From NCBI RefSeq assembly GCF_003576645.1, contig NC_044920.1, positions 1,797,730 through 1,861,729 of the forward strand: DNA of 64,000 nt, written 5' to 3'. Below, piece after piece: positions 22,801 through 33,034 of this stretch (the first letter of the stretch is position 1; each line of letters opens with the position of its first letter). A model generated the notes under the pieces. That model made no database searches, was not told the origin of the DNA, and saw nothing but the letters and a program-made list of their open reading frames with translations. Source of the stretch: Ipomoea triloba. Its lineage: Eukaryota; Streptophyta; Magnoliopsida; Solanales; Convolvulaceae. Made by a program: the position numbers and the translations under genes.

Positions 22801-24867
22801 GTGAACTATGTAAGAATTTAATACTTTAATGGATTCAAGTCATTCAACATGACTCAAAGCAGCCTAGAATTAATGGGTCAACTATTTTAGAGCATTATTT
22901 CTAAGAATATTAAATTATAAAACAAGATTATTTTAGAATAAGATTCTAAAAAGGTTTTACCCTTCATGAATTCATTTGTTTACATGCTATCAAAATACAC
23001 ATGTTTGTTTGACTAAAAAGAGCTGAGCAGATTACAAAGTAACCAGTTGAGGAAGCATAACTAGGACAGTTAGGCTATGAAGCCATGTGTTGTGTCCAAT
23101 GACCAGTGAAAAGTTAAATGGAGGATCAAATGACTACATGTGCCAAAAAAGCATTAAAAATATTTCAGGCTTGAGCATATGATTGAGAAGCATTTTTGCA
23201 TAGCTTAAACATTCTGAATCATGCTCAAGCTAGAAAGGCTTTATAGCCAAGAACTAGTCAGAAATAGCATCTCTGTAAAGCCTGGAAGAAAAAGAAATGA
23301 GAGGAAAACAAAAGAGGAAATTATAAACCGAAATATTTACTGTTGAATGAAAAGTGTGAATGATGCAATTTGTTAATAATTAGCAGGCTCCTGATCATCT
23401 TGTATCTCAAGACAAATGGAAAATGTACCCAACTCACAAAAGATATTTGGCAAGGAGCACATACCAGTTCCTTCTCAAGAGTCCAAATTTTTTCTTCTTG
23501 TTTTCTTTGCCTATCCATCAATGTTTCAACAACTTGCATCAACTATCAAGAAAATTCATAAATAAATTAGTTGGAGAAGAAGAAATCAAGAGGAATTCAA
23601 AGACAAAGTATAATTGGAGGAACAATCTATCAACTTGCCTCAGCCCTCTCCTCTGCACGGGCTTTATGTAATTCCCCACTTTTGTTGATTAAATGTGAAG
23701 TCTGTGATTTCCATTCCTCATTAGATTGCTTTGACATGGGGGTACTTGGATGTGAAGACACAATCTTCAAATTTTCAAATTTGTTCACCATGTCAGAAGT
23801 TGAATTATCTTTGAACAGTGAACTCCAAGCTTTCTGTTCAAATGGAACATGAGCATTACTCTGCGGGAGAGAGGTAATAGCTTCAGCCCACTCCTCTGCA
23901 CAGACCTTATCTAATTCCCCACTTTTGTTGATTAAATGTGAAGTCGGTGACTTCCATTCCTCACTAGATTGCTTAGACAAGGGGGAATTTGGATGTGAAG
24001 ACACAAGCTTCAAATTTCCATCTTTGTTCACCATATCAGAAGTTGAATCATCACTCAACAGTGCACTCCATCTATTCTGTTCAAATGGAACCTGAGCATT
24101 ACTCTTTCCAAGAGAGGTACTAGCTTCACTTGTAGTTCTAGGAATATTGCGAGAATGAAGACCATCATTAGGCACTGATGAAGGTGAAAACAATGCAATC
24201 AGTTTGGCAGTTTGAAACTGGTCCAGCTCAAACCAAAAAAGCTTTGTTTCATAGTAGTTATCAGCAATGATGGGGGAAAACTGGTCTTCTGTCAAAGCAT
24301 GGCACCTCTTGTAGATTTTAAATTGCACCTTGAATGACAAAGAATATGCTAACATATGAGCACCACTAACTATTTTATATATAAAAACTTTTAAAAACAA
24401 AGGAAGAAAGGGTATAACTACCTGTGCAGGGTATTCTGTGAGCTCCACACTACCACCAGTCCACGCATGTGGATCAATATTTAATTGTCCATGACCTACA
24501 GCCTTGAATATACCGTGAAGCTTCCGATCACTATAGTTAAAAAGAAAAAGTGGAAGCCCAGGACTAACCTTCTTCACATATGGAGAATGTAGATGTGGCA
24601 ATCCTATCCAACAAAAAATTGGAATCAAATATTAGATCAACATAATAATCATCAAACACTGCAAAATTTCTTCTAGGTAAAAAAGTACAATACGTGAAGG
24701 AGTGACTAACCAAATAACATCTTGGAAAAGCATTCTTGAATTGTATAATGTTTACATCCAAAGATAACTGCTCCTAAATCACTCTTAGATAGATTACGAC
24801 CAGGTGCACTAAAATTGGGTGCTGCTTTGTTTACATGTCTTCCAGCCTTCTTCTTCTTAGAACCCAT
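13811..24867 (-). CDS. DCD domain plus six-Kelch-repeat protein
   Basis: Ten exons: 24711-24867, 24422-24603, 23639-24328, 23465-23542, 22011-22332, 21726-21922, 21470-21546, 15022-15123, 14299-14485, 13811-13900. They sum to 2082 nt (693 aa) and all phases agree. Residues about 31-160 are a DCD (development and cell death) domain, with GAVIFGCKHYTIQECF at its start and FWFELDQFQTAKLIALF at its end. DCD domains occur in plant stress and cell-death proteins such as NRPs. Residues 161-343 are a Ser/Asn-rich linker holding a tandem repeat of about 77 aa. Residues 344-369 form a charged helix of coiled-coil type. Six Kelch blades follow, marked by VVGGFDG, VLGGVYG, AVGGNGVE, VVGGMDG, ILGGYDGE and AIGGINN. 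Kelch propellers usually bind partner proteins; the partner here is unknown. It resembles Arabidopsis proteins annotated as DCD/Kelch or 'NS1A-binding protein homologue'. Exon 3 ends at an AG|GCAAGT donor (GC-AG intron). Intron 7 is about 6.3 kb because of nested retrotransposons. Confidence 0.9.
13955..14248. mobile_element. Solo-LTR-like block related to the copia LTRs at 49929 and 52542
   Basis: Lies in the last intron of the DCD-Kelch gene. Begins TGTTGAGATTAAC and ends GTTCAACA. Its internal phrases (AAGATTTACGTGATTCG, 'attcttttgttaatt', 'atgtacaaaattacccttata') match the LTRs of the broken copia at 49929-52751. The flanks are inverted (ATAGG/CCTAT) rather than direct, so a normal target duplication is not seen. 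Confidence 0.6.
14708..14995. mobile_element. MITE with GGCCCTATTTGGTAAAT ends
   Basis: Short element in intron 8 of the DCD-Kelch gene. The left end GGCCCTATTTGGTAAAT pairs with the right end ATTTACCAAACAGGACC, and there is further inverted pairing inside (AATCAGCTAAC-type motifs). No coding capacity. Its class (hAT or Harbinger) is not resolved because the target duplication is unclear. Confidence 0.7.
15381..15541 (-). repeat. Copia 3' LTR
   Basis: 161 bp, TGTTGAAAGAG...TTTCAACA, identical to the copy at 20089-20249. It is the 3' LTR relative to the element's minus-strand transcription. Confidence 0.95.
15549..19742 (-). pseudogene. Copia gag-pol polyprotein, one in-frame stop
   Basis: About 1,398 codons from the ATG at 19742, with gag and pol in a single frame. 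Visible in order: gag region; CCHC zinc knuckle CDYCNRTGHTRDRCW (about 18925-18976); aspartic protease DSGASEH (about 18700-18720); integrase zinc-binding HNRLGH (about 18330-18345) with a DDE core; reverse transcriptase with DIKNAFLHG and YVDDIVITG (about 16490-16510); RNase H with DADWAGAWDRKSTSGYCIF and SSAEAEYRSMA. This order (integrase before reverse transcriptase) defines Ty1/copia. A TAG at 16878-16880 interrupts the frame just before the GYTQVFGIDY stretch of reverse transcriptase, and the same frame continues on both sides. The stop makes this copy unable to give full-length pol unless read through. An upstream Met at 19820 is less likely because it lies in leader-like sequence. Confidence 0.93.
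20089..20249 (-). repeat. Copia 5' LTR
   Basis: 161 bp and identical to 15381-15541. It is the promoter-bearing LTR for minus-strand transcription, followed by the methionine-tRNA-type primer site. Confidence 0.95.
20373..20716. repeat. Tandem degenerate repeats, about 85-bp unit, inside the TRIM-like element
   Basis: About four imperfect copies, each carrying 'accgaacaagcttgggattgg', 'actcccc', 'gaaagcttg' and 'gccaccaatacc'. Repeats internal to a non-autonomous element often expand or contract between copies. Confidence 0.8.
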
Positions 24868-24925
24868 TCTACCAAGCACTCGATGTAGACAGAAGATAAC
24901 ACACACTCTGCCAAATACCATATGA

Positions 24926-25331
24926 AATCAATTGCATAAACCGAAAAACATAAACAAATACCAGAACTAGTCACCTAAAATTTCACAACATCAATTTCTT
25001 TTCAGTTTTATTTCCATCAAAATTTTGAAAACACAACATCAATAGCTAACCCGGTAATTGAAGGAGGTGTTATATATCTCAACTAAAACTAGTTGGACTA
25101 CATACATTTTATATATTACATGTTAAACACTACATGAAATCAATTGCACAAACTGAAAAACATAAACAAATCACCAGCACTAGTCACATAAAATTTCACA
25201 AAATCAATTTCTTTTCAGTTTTATTTCCATCAACATCAATAGCTAACCCTGTAACTGAAGGATGTGTTATATATATATCTCAACTAAAACTAGTTGGACT
25301 ACACACATTTTATATGTTACATGCTAAACAC
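24926..25331. repeat. Tandem duplication in the 5' leader region of the DCD-Kelch gene
   Basis: Two adjacent copies of about 205 bp, both containing 'atgaaatcaattgca', 'catcaatttcttttcag' and AACTAAAACTAGTTGGACTA. They lie upstream of the start codon, probably in a leader intron. One unit's homologue appears at about 49640-49920 upstream of the truncated paralogue. Confidence 0.8.
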
Positions 25332-25990
25332 CTGTGATATAATTTCACTGACAGACACACATATTTGTGCGTATATACATGTACCGAAAAAATAAAAATA
25401 CATCGCACTTCAATACTTGCATAAACACACAATACATATGCGTATGGAGTATGTATCTACACAGCTACACTCAAATACACCCCAATTCACACAAAAATAG
25501 AATATCAAAACAATAACCGCTAACATGATCAAACAACAAATATTCATACACACGGATGAAATACACAAAGCGATCATCACATTACAGCCATAATGCTTCG
25601 ATAATCACTCGCACAAATCTCTTTTCCCAAAAAAGTAAACATAAAGTAAGGTTAAAACTACCGATACTTGCCTGTTTAGGCAAATGAAATGCAAAATCAC
25701 GCGGAGAGAGTGATGAAATGCAGATTAGACGTGCTATTTCCGAGACTTACAAACAAACTCAAGCAAATGCGGCGACGGTTCAGTTCGTGCTTTGGAGTAG
25801 TATTTCTGGAAACAGAGTAGGAAAGTGAAGAGAGAAGGAAGCGCGAAGACTGGAGACTGAGAATGGCTATGGTTACTTAATGGAGTACTGGGCTACTGGT
25901 CCGAGTCACGTCAGACACATCGTGGTGGAAGAAGAGTGGAAACGTCCAACGGCAATTGAAAATTTTGGGAAGAAAAGAAAAATAATAGAA
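25332..25990 (-). promoter_or_regulatory. Presumed leader and promoter region of the DCD-Kelch gene
   Basis: The block 25660-25985 is conserved almost base for base at 29340-29720, with the same order of motifs (GCAAAATCACGCGGAGAGAG, 'gttcagttcgtgctttgg', 'gggctactggtccgagtcacg'). This marks it as a meaningful upstream unit. On the minus strand GTAAGT at about 25750-25755 could be the donor of a leader intron ending before 24867. Transcription start and TATA box were not pinned down. Confidence 0.5.
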
Positions 25991-26738
25991 AATGTGTCAA
26001 ATAGACCACTGAACTTTGTCGCTTTTGTGCAATTGAGCCATTAAATTTAAAAAGTGTGCAATTCAACAATCAAAACAAGCAAAATTTGTGCAATTGGACA
26101 ATTTTTACAAAAAATTTTAATTCAAAAGTTAATTACCGATTTGGTCCCTCGACTATAGGAATTTCAACACTTTGGTCCTCGACAATTTTTCTTGCCCAAT
26201 TAAGTTCTCGACTTTGAAAAAATTAACCAATTTGGTCCGCCATTTATTTTGGTGTTAAACAACCGTTAAATCAGGACCAAATTGGTGAAATTTAAATAGT
26301 CAAGGGACCATTTCGGTAATTAATTTTGATTGAAATGGTCCCTTGACTATAGTGAAATTACCAATTTGGTCCCGATTTAACGGATATCAAATAGTAAAAT
26401 AAACGGGAGGACCAAATTGGTTAATTTTTTCAAAGTCGATGACTTAATTGGGCAAGAAAAATTGTCGAGGACCAAAGTGGTAAAATCCCAATAGTCGAGT
26501 GACCAAATCGGTAATTAACTCTTTAATTCAATTTGAGTTAAAAATAATTCAATATTGACTCCAACTAGTATGGTAGAAGAAAATGTCACTCTTAATACAT
26601 ACGGAGTATATGTTAGTAATATAATTGGATTTTAGCAGAAAATTTTTGTAAAAATAGTCCAATTGCACAAATTTTGCTTGTTCAATGGCCCAATTGCACA
26701 AAAACTATAAGTTCACTGGTCTATTTGACACTTTTTCC
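25991..26738. mobile_element. Fold-back MITE ('gtgtcaaatagacca' ends)
   Basis: Left arm AATGTGTCAAATAGACCACT pairs with the right arm ending TCTATTTGACACTTTTT. Both arms continue with 'gtgcaattgggcc'-type sequence in opposite orientation. A second fold-back element is nested inside (26128-26523). No coding capacity. Confidence 0.8.
26128..26523. mobile_element. Nested fold-back MITE, Mutator-like
   Basis: Arms start AGTTAATTACCGATTTGG and end with the complement. Flanks share about 9 bp (TTAATTCAA), the size expected for a Mutator-type insertion. It lies inside the larger fold-back element, so it is the younger of the two. Confidence 0.75.
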
Positions 26739-26763
26739 AAAAATAATGGACAAAAATAAAAAC

Positions 26764-27349
26764 AGCAAATACCAATTTTGGTACAACTATTAGCAAAATG
26801 ATAATTTTAGTCTATATATTTAATTTCTACTAATTTTGGTTCCACTATTATTATTTTAGTACCAATTTGGTCCCGCAATTATTGTTTTAGTGCCAAAATT
26901 CATTGCGATGGTCACCAATCCGTTTAAAACGTGCTGAAATTTAAAACTTTTGAAGGTATTTTCGTCTTTTTCAACTCAATATCCAACTTTGAATATGAAT
27001 AAAGAGATTTAAGCCATAAACACGATTAAAATTCACAGTTTTCCTCCTCAAATTAAAGTAAAATGAGGAAGAAAACTGTGAATTTTGATCGATCTTAGTA
27101 CTTAAATCCATTTATTCATGCTCAAATTGGGATATTAAGTTTAAAATGATGAAAATACTCTTAACAATTTTAGATTTTTGCACATTTTAAACGGATGAGA
27201 GGCTGGCGCGATGAATTTTTGCACTAAAACAATAGTCGTGGAAAAAATTGGTACTAAAACAATAGTTATGGGACCAAAATTAGTAGGAATTAAATATGTG
27301 GATCAAAATTGTCATAATAGTTGTAGAATCAAAATTGGTATTTGCTCAA
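26764..27349. mobile_element. Third fold-back MITE
   Basis: Left arm 'agcaaataccaattttgg' pairs with the right end 'accaa/caaaattggtatttgct'. Long imperfect arms include 'aattttggttccactatt' and its complement. It stands directly beside the previous pair but has different end sequence, so it is a separate insertion. Confidence 0.75.
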
Positions 27350-27529
27350 AATAAGAAAGTTTTGCTAATTGGATAAAAATTTTAAAAAAATGCATGTTTG
27401 GTGTTGCGTGTTGATGGGATTGCAAAATATTTCTCAAATATATCATTATTTTAGTATATATATTTTGAAAACTATATCTTATTTCACTATTCGGTGGGAA
27501 AGAATTGAAATTCTTTTCCTACTTAATTG

Positions 27530-27705
27530 TAGGGGTGGGTTTTCGGTTTTTTTTTTTTCCTCTTCGATTTGTTCGGTTTAAAGAAAATGAAACTATTCGA
27601 TTTAATATTTTAGTTCGGTCTCGTTTTCAGTTAGGTTTGAAAAAGTCCAGTTTCAATTCGAATTGGTCCGGTTTAGGACCATCAATTCCCAGCATTTTCT
27701 AGTTT
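27530..27705. mobile_element. hAT-like terminal fragment
   Basis: Starts GTAGGGGTGGG and is full of 'ttcggttt' and 'ttcggtc' motifs, typical subterminal repeats of plant hAT relics. A similar stretch is at 30836-30985. No second terminus found. Confidence 0.4.
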
Positions 27706-27877
27706 TTAGTGTAAATAAATAATTAATTAATTATTGTTGTAATTGTATGTCTGTTGCCCTGTTAACTCCTAATCGGTAAATTAGAGATAAAACAATAGAG
27801 AGAATAATAGACAACAACGGATAAGGAGAAGTTAGTTTTTCATTTCACCATCATCATCTTTACATCTCATAAGAGAT

Positions 27878-28019
27878 GCCAAGGACCTTGTAGTCCAGTG
27901 GCATCAAACCCTTCTCTTTATACGAGCCTCAGTGGAGGCAATACTGACTCTTATGCTTCAATAGGTTAAGAAAGTAGTTATGAACAGATACTGCATTGTA
28001 ATAGAGTTTAAAAAAAAAA
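27878..28019 (+). mobile_element. tRNA-derived SINE, copy 2
   Basis: Head GCCAAGGACCTTGTAGTCC, B-box-like 'acgagcctcagtgg', body 'gttatgaacagatactgc' and A-rich tail. The target duplication is 15 bp with one mismatch: CATCTCATAAGAGAT (27863-27877) against CATCTCACAAGAGAT (28020-28034). Confidence 0.9.
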
Positions 28020-28034
28020 CATCTCACAAGAGAT

Positions 28035-29339
28035 ATATATAATAATAAACTATATAACGGAAATCATAAATGAGAACATAATAATGTCCACGAGATATTA
28101 TTTATAACAATTATTTATTTTTATTAATAATTTAGGACTGAAAATTCATTATGCATCCATTTAGTTCAATTAAGTTCATTTAATAAGATTATAACATTTT
28201 TGAAAACTAATAAGATTATAACATCTTTAAAAAAAAAAAAAAATTGGAGAACCCATATGGACCAAGATAGATTACTTTTATAATTTTTTTATATAGTCTA
28301 GCAAATTTTGTTGTTCATATCCAAATCAATAAACAAAATCAAAAATAATTAAAATACTAGTTTGTCACGCGCATTCCGTGAATGAGATAATACCTAATAA
28401 TTATTTTTTAAATAAGTACTCCAAAGTATATCAATTCAAGATTGTATATGAGATGTTCATGCATAGGTAATTAACTGTTAACTTTGTTTATTCAAGTAAG
28501 TGATTCAAAGTATATGAATGCAATATAATATAGGAGAGATTAATTATAATTGTCACTAAAATAAATGTCTGCAACTTTGTAATAATGCTAGTCTAAATAC
28601 TTAGTCTAAAAACGATAGTCTAAATAAATACTACTTTTTGTTTGCATTTATATAAGCCTTCTTAAATATCTTTTGGGTAGCATTGTAATTGTTTTCATCT
28701 TCAGTACGTGTCATCTTCTTTTTTATTGATAGTATGTCATGTGCAATTGGATTACTGGTCGTAGCACAGAGGTAACGTCATTCAATTAAGATTATGATGT
28801 AGGAAGTTGTAGATTTGTCTTATATGTAGCGTCATTCAATAAGATTATGATGTAGGAAGTTGTAGATTTGACTTATTGATGTCTATATGATTTGATCTTA
28901 ATTGTACTATGAACTCTTTATTTTTTAAGCGTCTGTTGATATTTGACAATAGTAGTTTTGTCCCCTACATATTTCATGTGTTGTTAGATGTGTCTCGTAG
29001 ATTCTTATTTGAAAGTATCGAATAAAATATTAATATTTATCATATTTGTATAAGGTTTATGAGTAGTATTTATTGTTTTAGTTCCATATTAACAACTTTG
29101 TAGTTAGGTCGCGCAGATTTGAAAAATGATATAAGAACAATTTTATCCGATAAAAAAAATAATATTACAATATTTGTAAAGTAATGTACAATTATAAAAT
29201 ACATACAAAAAATATTAATATCATAATAACTTAAATTATTCTCATCAATGCAAAAACATAATTAAAATATTGAGTCTTGTTCTAAATAATCAAAATAATA
29301 TTAATTAAAAAAAAAAGAAAAAAAAAAAGAAGAAAAAAC
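28035..29339. other. AT-rich intergenic stretch with a small tandem duplication
   Basis: Two direct copies of about 52 bp at 28772-28880 ('gattatgatgtaggaagttgtagattt' type). A line near 28362-28390 (ACTAGTTTGTCACGCGCATT) resembles the 5' end of plant Helitron relics, but no 3' hairpin or CTRR end was found. No gene seen. Confidence 0.45.
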
Positions 29340-29750
29340 TTAACCTACCGATACTTGCCAGTTTAGGCAAATGGAACGCAAAATCACGCGGAGAGAGTGA
29401 TGAAATGCAGTTTAGAGTTTAGACGTGCTATTTCTGGGACTTGCAAACAAAATCAAGCAAATGCCGTGAAGGTTCAGTTCGTGCTTTGGAGTAGTATTTC
29501 TGGAAACAAAGTAGAAAAGTGGAGAGAGAAGGAAGCGCGAAGATGGAGACTAAGAACGGCCATGGTTTTTAATGGAAACAGAGTTAATGGAGTACTGGGC
29601 TACTGGTCCGAGTCACGTCAGACGCATCGTGGTGGAAGAAGAGTGGAAACGTCCTAACGGCAATTGACATTTTTGGGAAGAAAAGAAAAATAATGGACAA
29701 AAATAAGAAAGTTTTGATAATTGGATAAAAATTTTAAAAATGCATTTTTG
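29340..29750 (-). repeat. Detached second copy of the DCD-Kelch leader/promoter block
   Basis: Near-identical to 25660-26000 over about 370 bp in the same orientation, including CGCGGAGAGAGTGATGAAATGC and the 'ggaagcgcgaagatgg', 'gtccgagtcacgtcagac' and 'gtggaagaagagtggaaacg' segments. A short insertion, 'ttaatggaaacagag', distinguishes it. No DCD exon follows in the expected direction (toward lower coordinates) before the original gene, so it is an orphaned promoter copy. The GTAAGT seen in the original reads GCAAGT here. Confidence 0.85.
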
Positions 29751-29777
29751 GTGTTGAGTATTGACGGGGGCAAATTT

Positions 29778-29925
29778 GATGAGTTTATTATCGAAATGGT
29801 CCATCGACTATTGTGAAATTATCAATTTGATTCTCGACAATTTTTCTTGTCTAATTAAGTCCTAAGACTTTGAAAAATTTAATCAGTTTGGTCTTCCGTT
29901 TATTTTGGACCAAGTATATGTAGCA
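29778..29925. mobile_element. One-armed fragment of the 26128-type fold-back MITE
   Basis: Matches one arm of the 26128-26523 element ('cgacaatttttcttg', 'gtttattttgg'). The other arm is absent because a LINE fragment follows. Confidence 0.6.
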
Positions 29926-29942
29926 ACGTGAACCATGAAGTA

Positions 29943-30345
29943 TATATCATTTTTGGTTCGTTGTCTAATTGACCCTCATTTTGCTGAGGCCATGGCAATC
30001 AAGGAGGCCCTATTTTGGGCTATGGAACAGGGATGACATGAATTGGTGGTGTATTCTGATTGTCAAACTGTCTGTTTGATGCTTGCGATGTCTCCAACAA
30101 ATTACTCTTATGCAGGTTGTGTGATTAGTGAGTGCTTACGATTAAAACGACATTTTGATTCTGTGTCCTTTCACTTTGTTAGTAGATCAGAGGATAAGCT
30201 GGCTCATGCTCTTGCCAGGGCAGCGGATTCATGATCTGATCTTCGTATTTGGTTTTCTTATTATCCTTCATGTATTTGACATTTGATTGATGATGCTTAA
30301 TATTAGTTCTTGTGGTTTTATTTAAAAAAAAAAACATTTCAATTT
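29943..30345 (+). pseudogene. 5'-truncated LINE tail with RNase H domain
   Basis: Conceptual translation shows a plant LINE-type RNase H fragment: the AEAMAIKEALFWA helix with the catalytic-type Glu, then ELVVYSDCQTV with the Asp, and a C-terminal AHALARAA. A TGA breaks the frame after the first part (about 30034). The coding piece ends near 30235 and is followed by about 90 bp of 3' UTR and an A-run (about 30331-30340). That is typical of a 5'-truncated LINE insertion. Confidence 0.75.
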
Positions 30346-30795
30346 TATTTGATAATATTATTATGTTTTTTTTTTAGTTTCATTATAACAATACTAAAGT
30401 ATCATTTTAATTTTACTGTAGTTTCATTTGATAATATACATTATTGCTTGATCTCTATTTTTTTTTTTGTTTTATTTTTCACATACACTAGTTTAATTAT
30501 AGTAATGTTGAAGTAATATTTTAATTGCATTTTAGGTCATTTGACAATATATGTTATTGTATAGCTTTGGATTTTAGTTTCATTTTTCATGCACACTAGT
30601 GTCATTATAGCAATACTAAAGTCATTTTAATTATACTATAGTTTCATTTGACAATAATGTACTCTGTTTTTTTGTTTCATTTTTCACACACACTAATTTC
30701 ATTATAATAACACTAAAGTATCATTTTAATTCTACTCGACGATCATGGTCCACATAGCGATGTGTGAACCATGGTCCACTGTATAACAATTGGTT
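30346..30795. mobile_element. 'GGTCCAC'-family element, right part
   Basis: Four or more degenerate units of 'tttcattataacaatactaaagta' and 'tttcatttgataatata' run up to a terminal block CATGGTCCACATAGCGATG and CCATGGTCCACTGTATAAC. The same units and terminus occur in the 12368-13621 element. The left terminus was not identified; the LINE tail abuts it. Confidence 0.6.
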
Positions 30796-30835
30796 GACGG
30801 TATCTCAAAATATTTTTCAAATATATCATTATTTT

Positions 30836-30985
30836 AGTGTTATTTTTTAATTTATTTATTGAAACCGTTCGGTTTAACATTTTAGTTTGGTTTCGCTTTC
30901 GGTTCGATTTGAAAATAGTCCAATTTTGATTCGAAGTTGGTTCGGTTCGGTTTAGGAACCTCAATTCCCAATACTTCGTAGTGTT
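30836..30985. mobile_element. hAT-like terminal fragment
   Basis: 'Ttcggtttaac' and 'ttggttcggttcggttt' subterminal motifs ending 'aattcccaatact', parallel to 27560-27705 ('aattcccagcatt'). No transposase. Confidence 0.4.
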
Positions 30986-31212
30986 CTAGAGCAACTAATT
31001 TATTAATTATTTATTGAATGCATTAATTATGCTGAATGCCTAAATTTAACTCTAGGGAAATGCTCATATACATATGTAACTGTATAAATTTAGGCGAGGG
31101 CAGTAGGTAAGGCTTGTTCGATTGCAAACTTGCAGGTGAGGTAAGAATGCCGGAGTGGACGAGCAGTGTTCTTCTGCAATTATGAATTTAGTAATTAGGG
31201 ATTTGGATTTAC

Positions 31213-31214
<2 letters not shown>

Positions 31215-31251
<37 letters not shown>

Positions 31252-31270
31252 GTAGTAGTAGTATTATTAT
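31215..31270. repeat. (ATT)n microsatellite
   Basis: About 17 trinucleotide units, with a short AGT interruption near 31251-31262. Confidence 0.85.
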
Positions 31271-31978
31271 TAAAACCAAATGGTATTCGGTTTATTTGGA
31301 CAATGTAATGAATATCAATTGATAAATTTGAATGTAAAGAATCTTTGCATGAGAGAAAATAAAGACAATATAACTAATGAAATTATTTCTCTTATTTAAT
31401 TTAATTTTTTGATAATGAATAATTTTTTTAAATAAAGGTATTATAGACACATAATTCTAAATTAAAGGAATACATATGTATCATTTTTTGTTGTAGCTAC
31501 TAATTTATTTAATTTAATAAAAGTAAAATAGAGTGAGAAACTTTAATTATGTCAAATTAAATTTGATTGAGATGAGGTTCGAACCTAAGACATTTCTTAT
31601 AGAAATTAATGAGTAAGTTAAAAGTTAACGGAATATTAACGGAGAAGAGAATATTTAACGGAAAACTTAACGAATAATCATAAAAGTAAGGTTAAATTAG
31701 GTAATCTCTATTAATAATATTAATCTGAATTATCTTAACCATCTATTTGATTAAATAATTCATCTGAACCATCCATTTGATTAAATAATTTGACCGCCAT
31801 TTTTTCTACCCATTTTAGGCATGACTCTCTTTGGCTCTTATTAGTATAGTAGATAGATAACAATATCAATAATTACTAAGAAAATTGTACTTAGAAATTA
31901 AAAAAGTGTAAATTTTAAATTTTGTATATGTTGAGAATATTTATTTTGATAAAAAAATTTGGTACAGAATTTGGTGAA

Positions 31979-32446
31979 GTTAATTCCAGCAATGGTCCTC
32001 CGACTATGTTAATTTTTTAAAATTAGTCCCCGACTTTTAATTTGGACAATTTAAGTCCCTTGACTTTAAAATTCTTTTCAATGTTGGTTATTTCGTCAAA
32101 TTTTGGTTAAGTTGATATCAAATGAAGGGGTAAAATTGTCGGTTCACTTGTATAGTGTATTATTACTCGTATTTCTCCTGTCCTATACGCTATATATATG
32201 AATATAATCAGGTTCATATGAGATTATATGTATACAGCGTATATGACAGGAGAAATATGAGTAAATACATTAAATAGGTGAACGAACAATTTTACCCATT
32301 CATTTGACCTCAACTTAACCAAAATTTGACGAAAAGACCAACATTGGAAAGAATTTGAAAGTCATGGGACCTAAATTGTTCAAATTAAAAGTCGGGGACT
32401 AATTTTAAAAAATCAACATAGTCAAAGGACCATTGCCGGAATTAAC
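31979..32446. mobile_element. Fold-back MITE, Mutator-like
   Basis: Left arm GTTAATTCCAGCAATGGTCC pairs with the right arm GGACCATTGCCGGAATTAAC. The arms extend about 200 bp each and meet near 32200 around 'tatatatgaatataatc'. Flanks show GAATTTGGTG on the left and GAATTTTGTG on the right, a probable 9-10-bp target duplication with one change. Confidence 0.82.
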
Positions 32447-32490
32447 TCGAATTTTGTGGTTTGGATGGGATGGCCTAAAAGATGTGAGGA

Positions 32491-32521
<31 letters not shown>

Positions 32522-32753
32522 NNNNNNNNNNNNNNNNNNNNNNNNNNNNNNNNNNNNNNNNNNNNNNNNNNNNNNNNNNNNNNNNNNNNNNNNNNNNNNN
32601 NNNNNNNNNNNNNNNNNNNNNNNNNNNNNNNNNNNNNNNNNNNNNNNNNNNNNNNNNNNNNNNNNNNNNNNNNNNNNNNNNNNNNNNNNNNNNNNNNNNN
32701 NNNNNNNNNNNNNNNNNNNNNNNNNNNNNNNNNNNNNNNNNNNNNNNNNNNNN
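32522..32753. other. Assembly gap (232 N) between homopolymer A runs
   Basis: Bounded by about 30 A on each side. The open frames that cross it are artefacts of translating N and poly-A. The true length and content of this spot are unknown. Confidence 0.98.
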
Positions 32754-32791
<38 letters not shown>

Positions 32792-33034
32792 CAATGGCAG
32801 AGAAAATTCGATTCTTTCACTCCTTTTCCTGAATCCTGAGTTTATATACCAACTCCCCAGGCAAGGTCGCTGGCTAGGCTTTCTTTTCTTTGATTTTATA
32901 CAGTTCTGGTCATTTATTGTGTTTCAATAGTATTACTGCTGTGCGCTGTGTTATATTCAATTCGCAATTGATTGTGTTTGAATTTTTTATTTTATTTTTT
33001 TTATTTTGTCAAAACTATATTTCAAATACATTTG

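Noticed and set aside
23633..23639. A GT donor four bases after the GC donor of exon 3
   Set aside because: Using it shifts exon 4 out of frame into an immediate stop, and the GC donor is conserved in the paralogue.
28360..28400. Possible Helitron 5' end
   Set aside because: No 3' hairpin with CTRR end found nearby, so it is not called as an element.
32405..32930. Open frames spanning the gap
   Set aside because: Translation of N and poly-A; no protein evidence.
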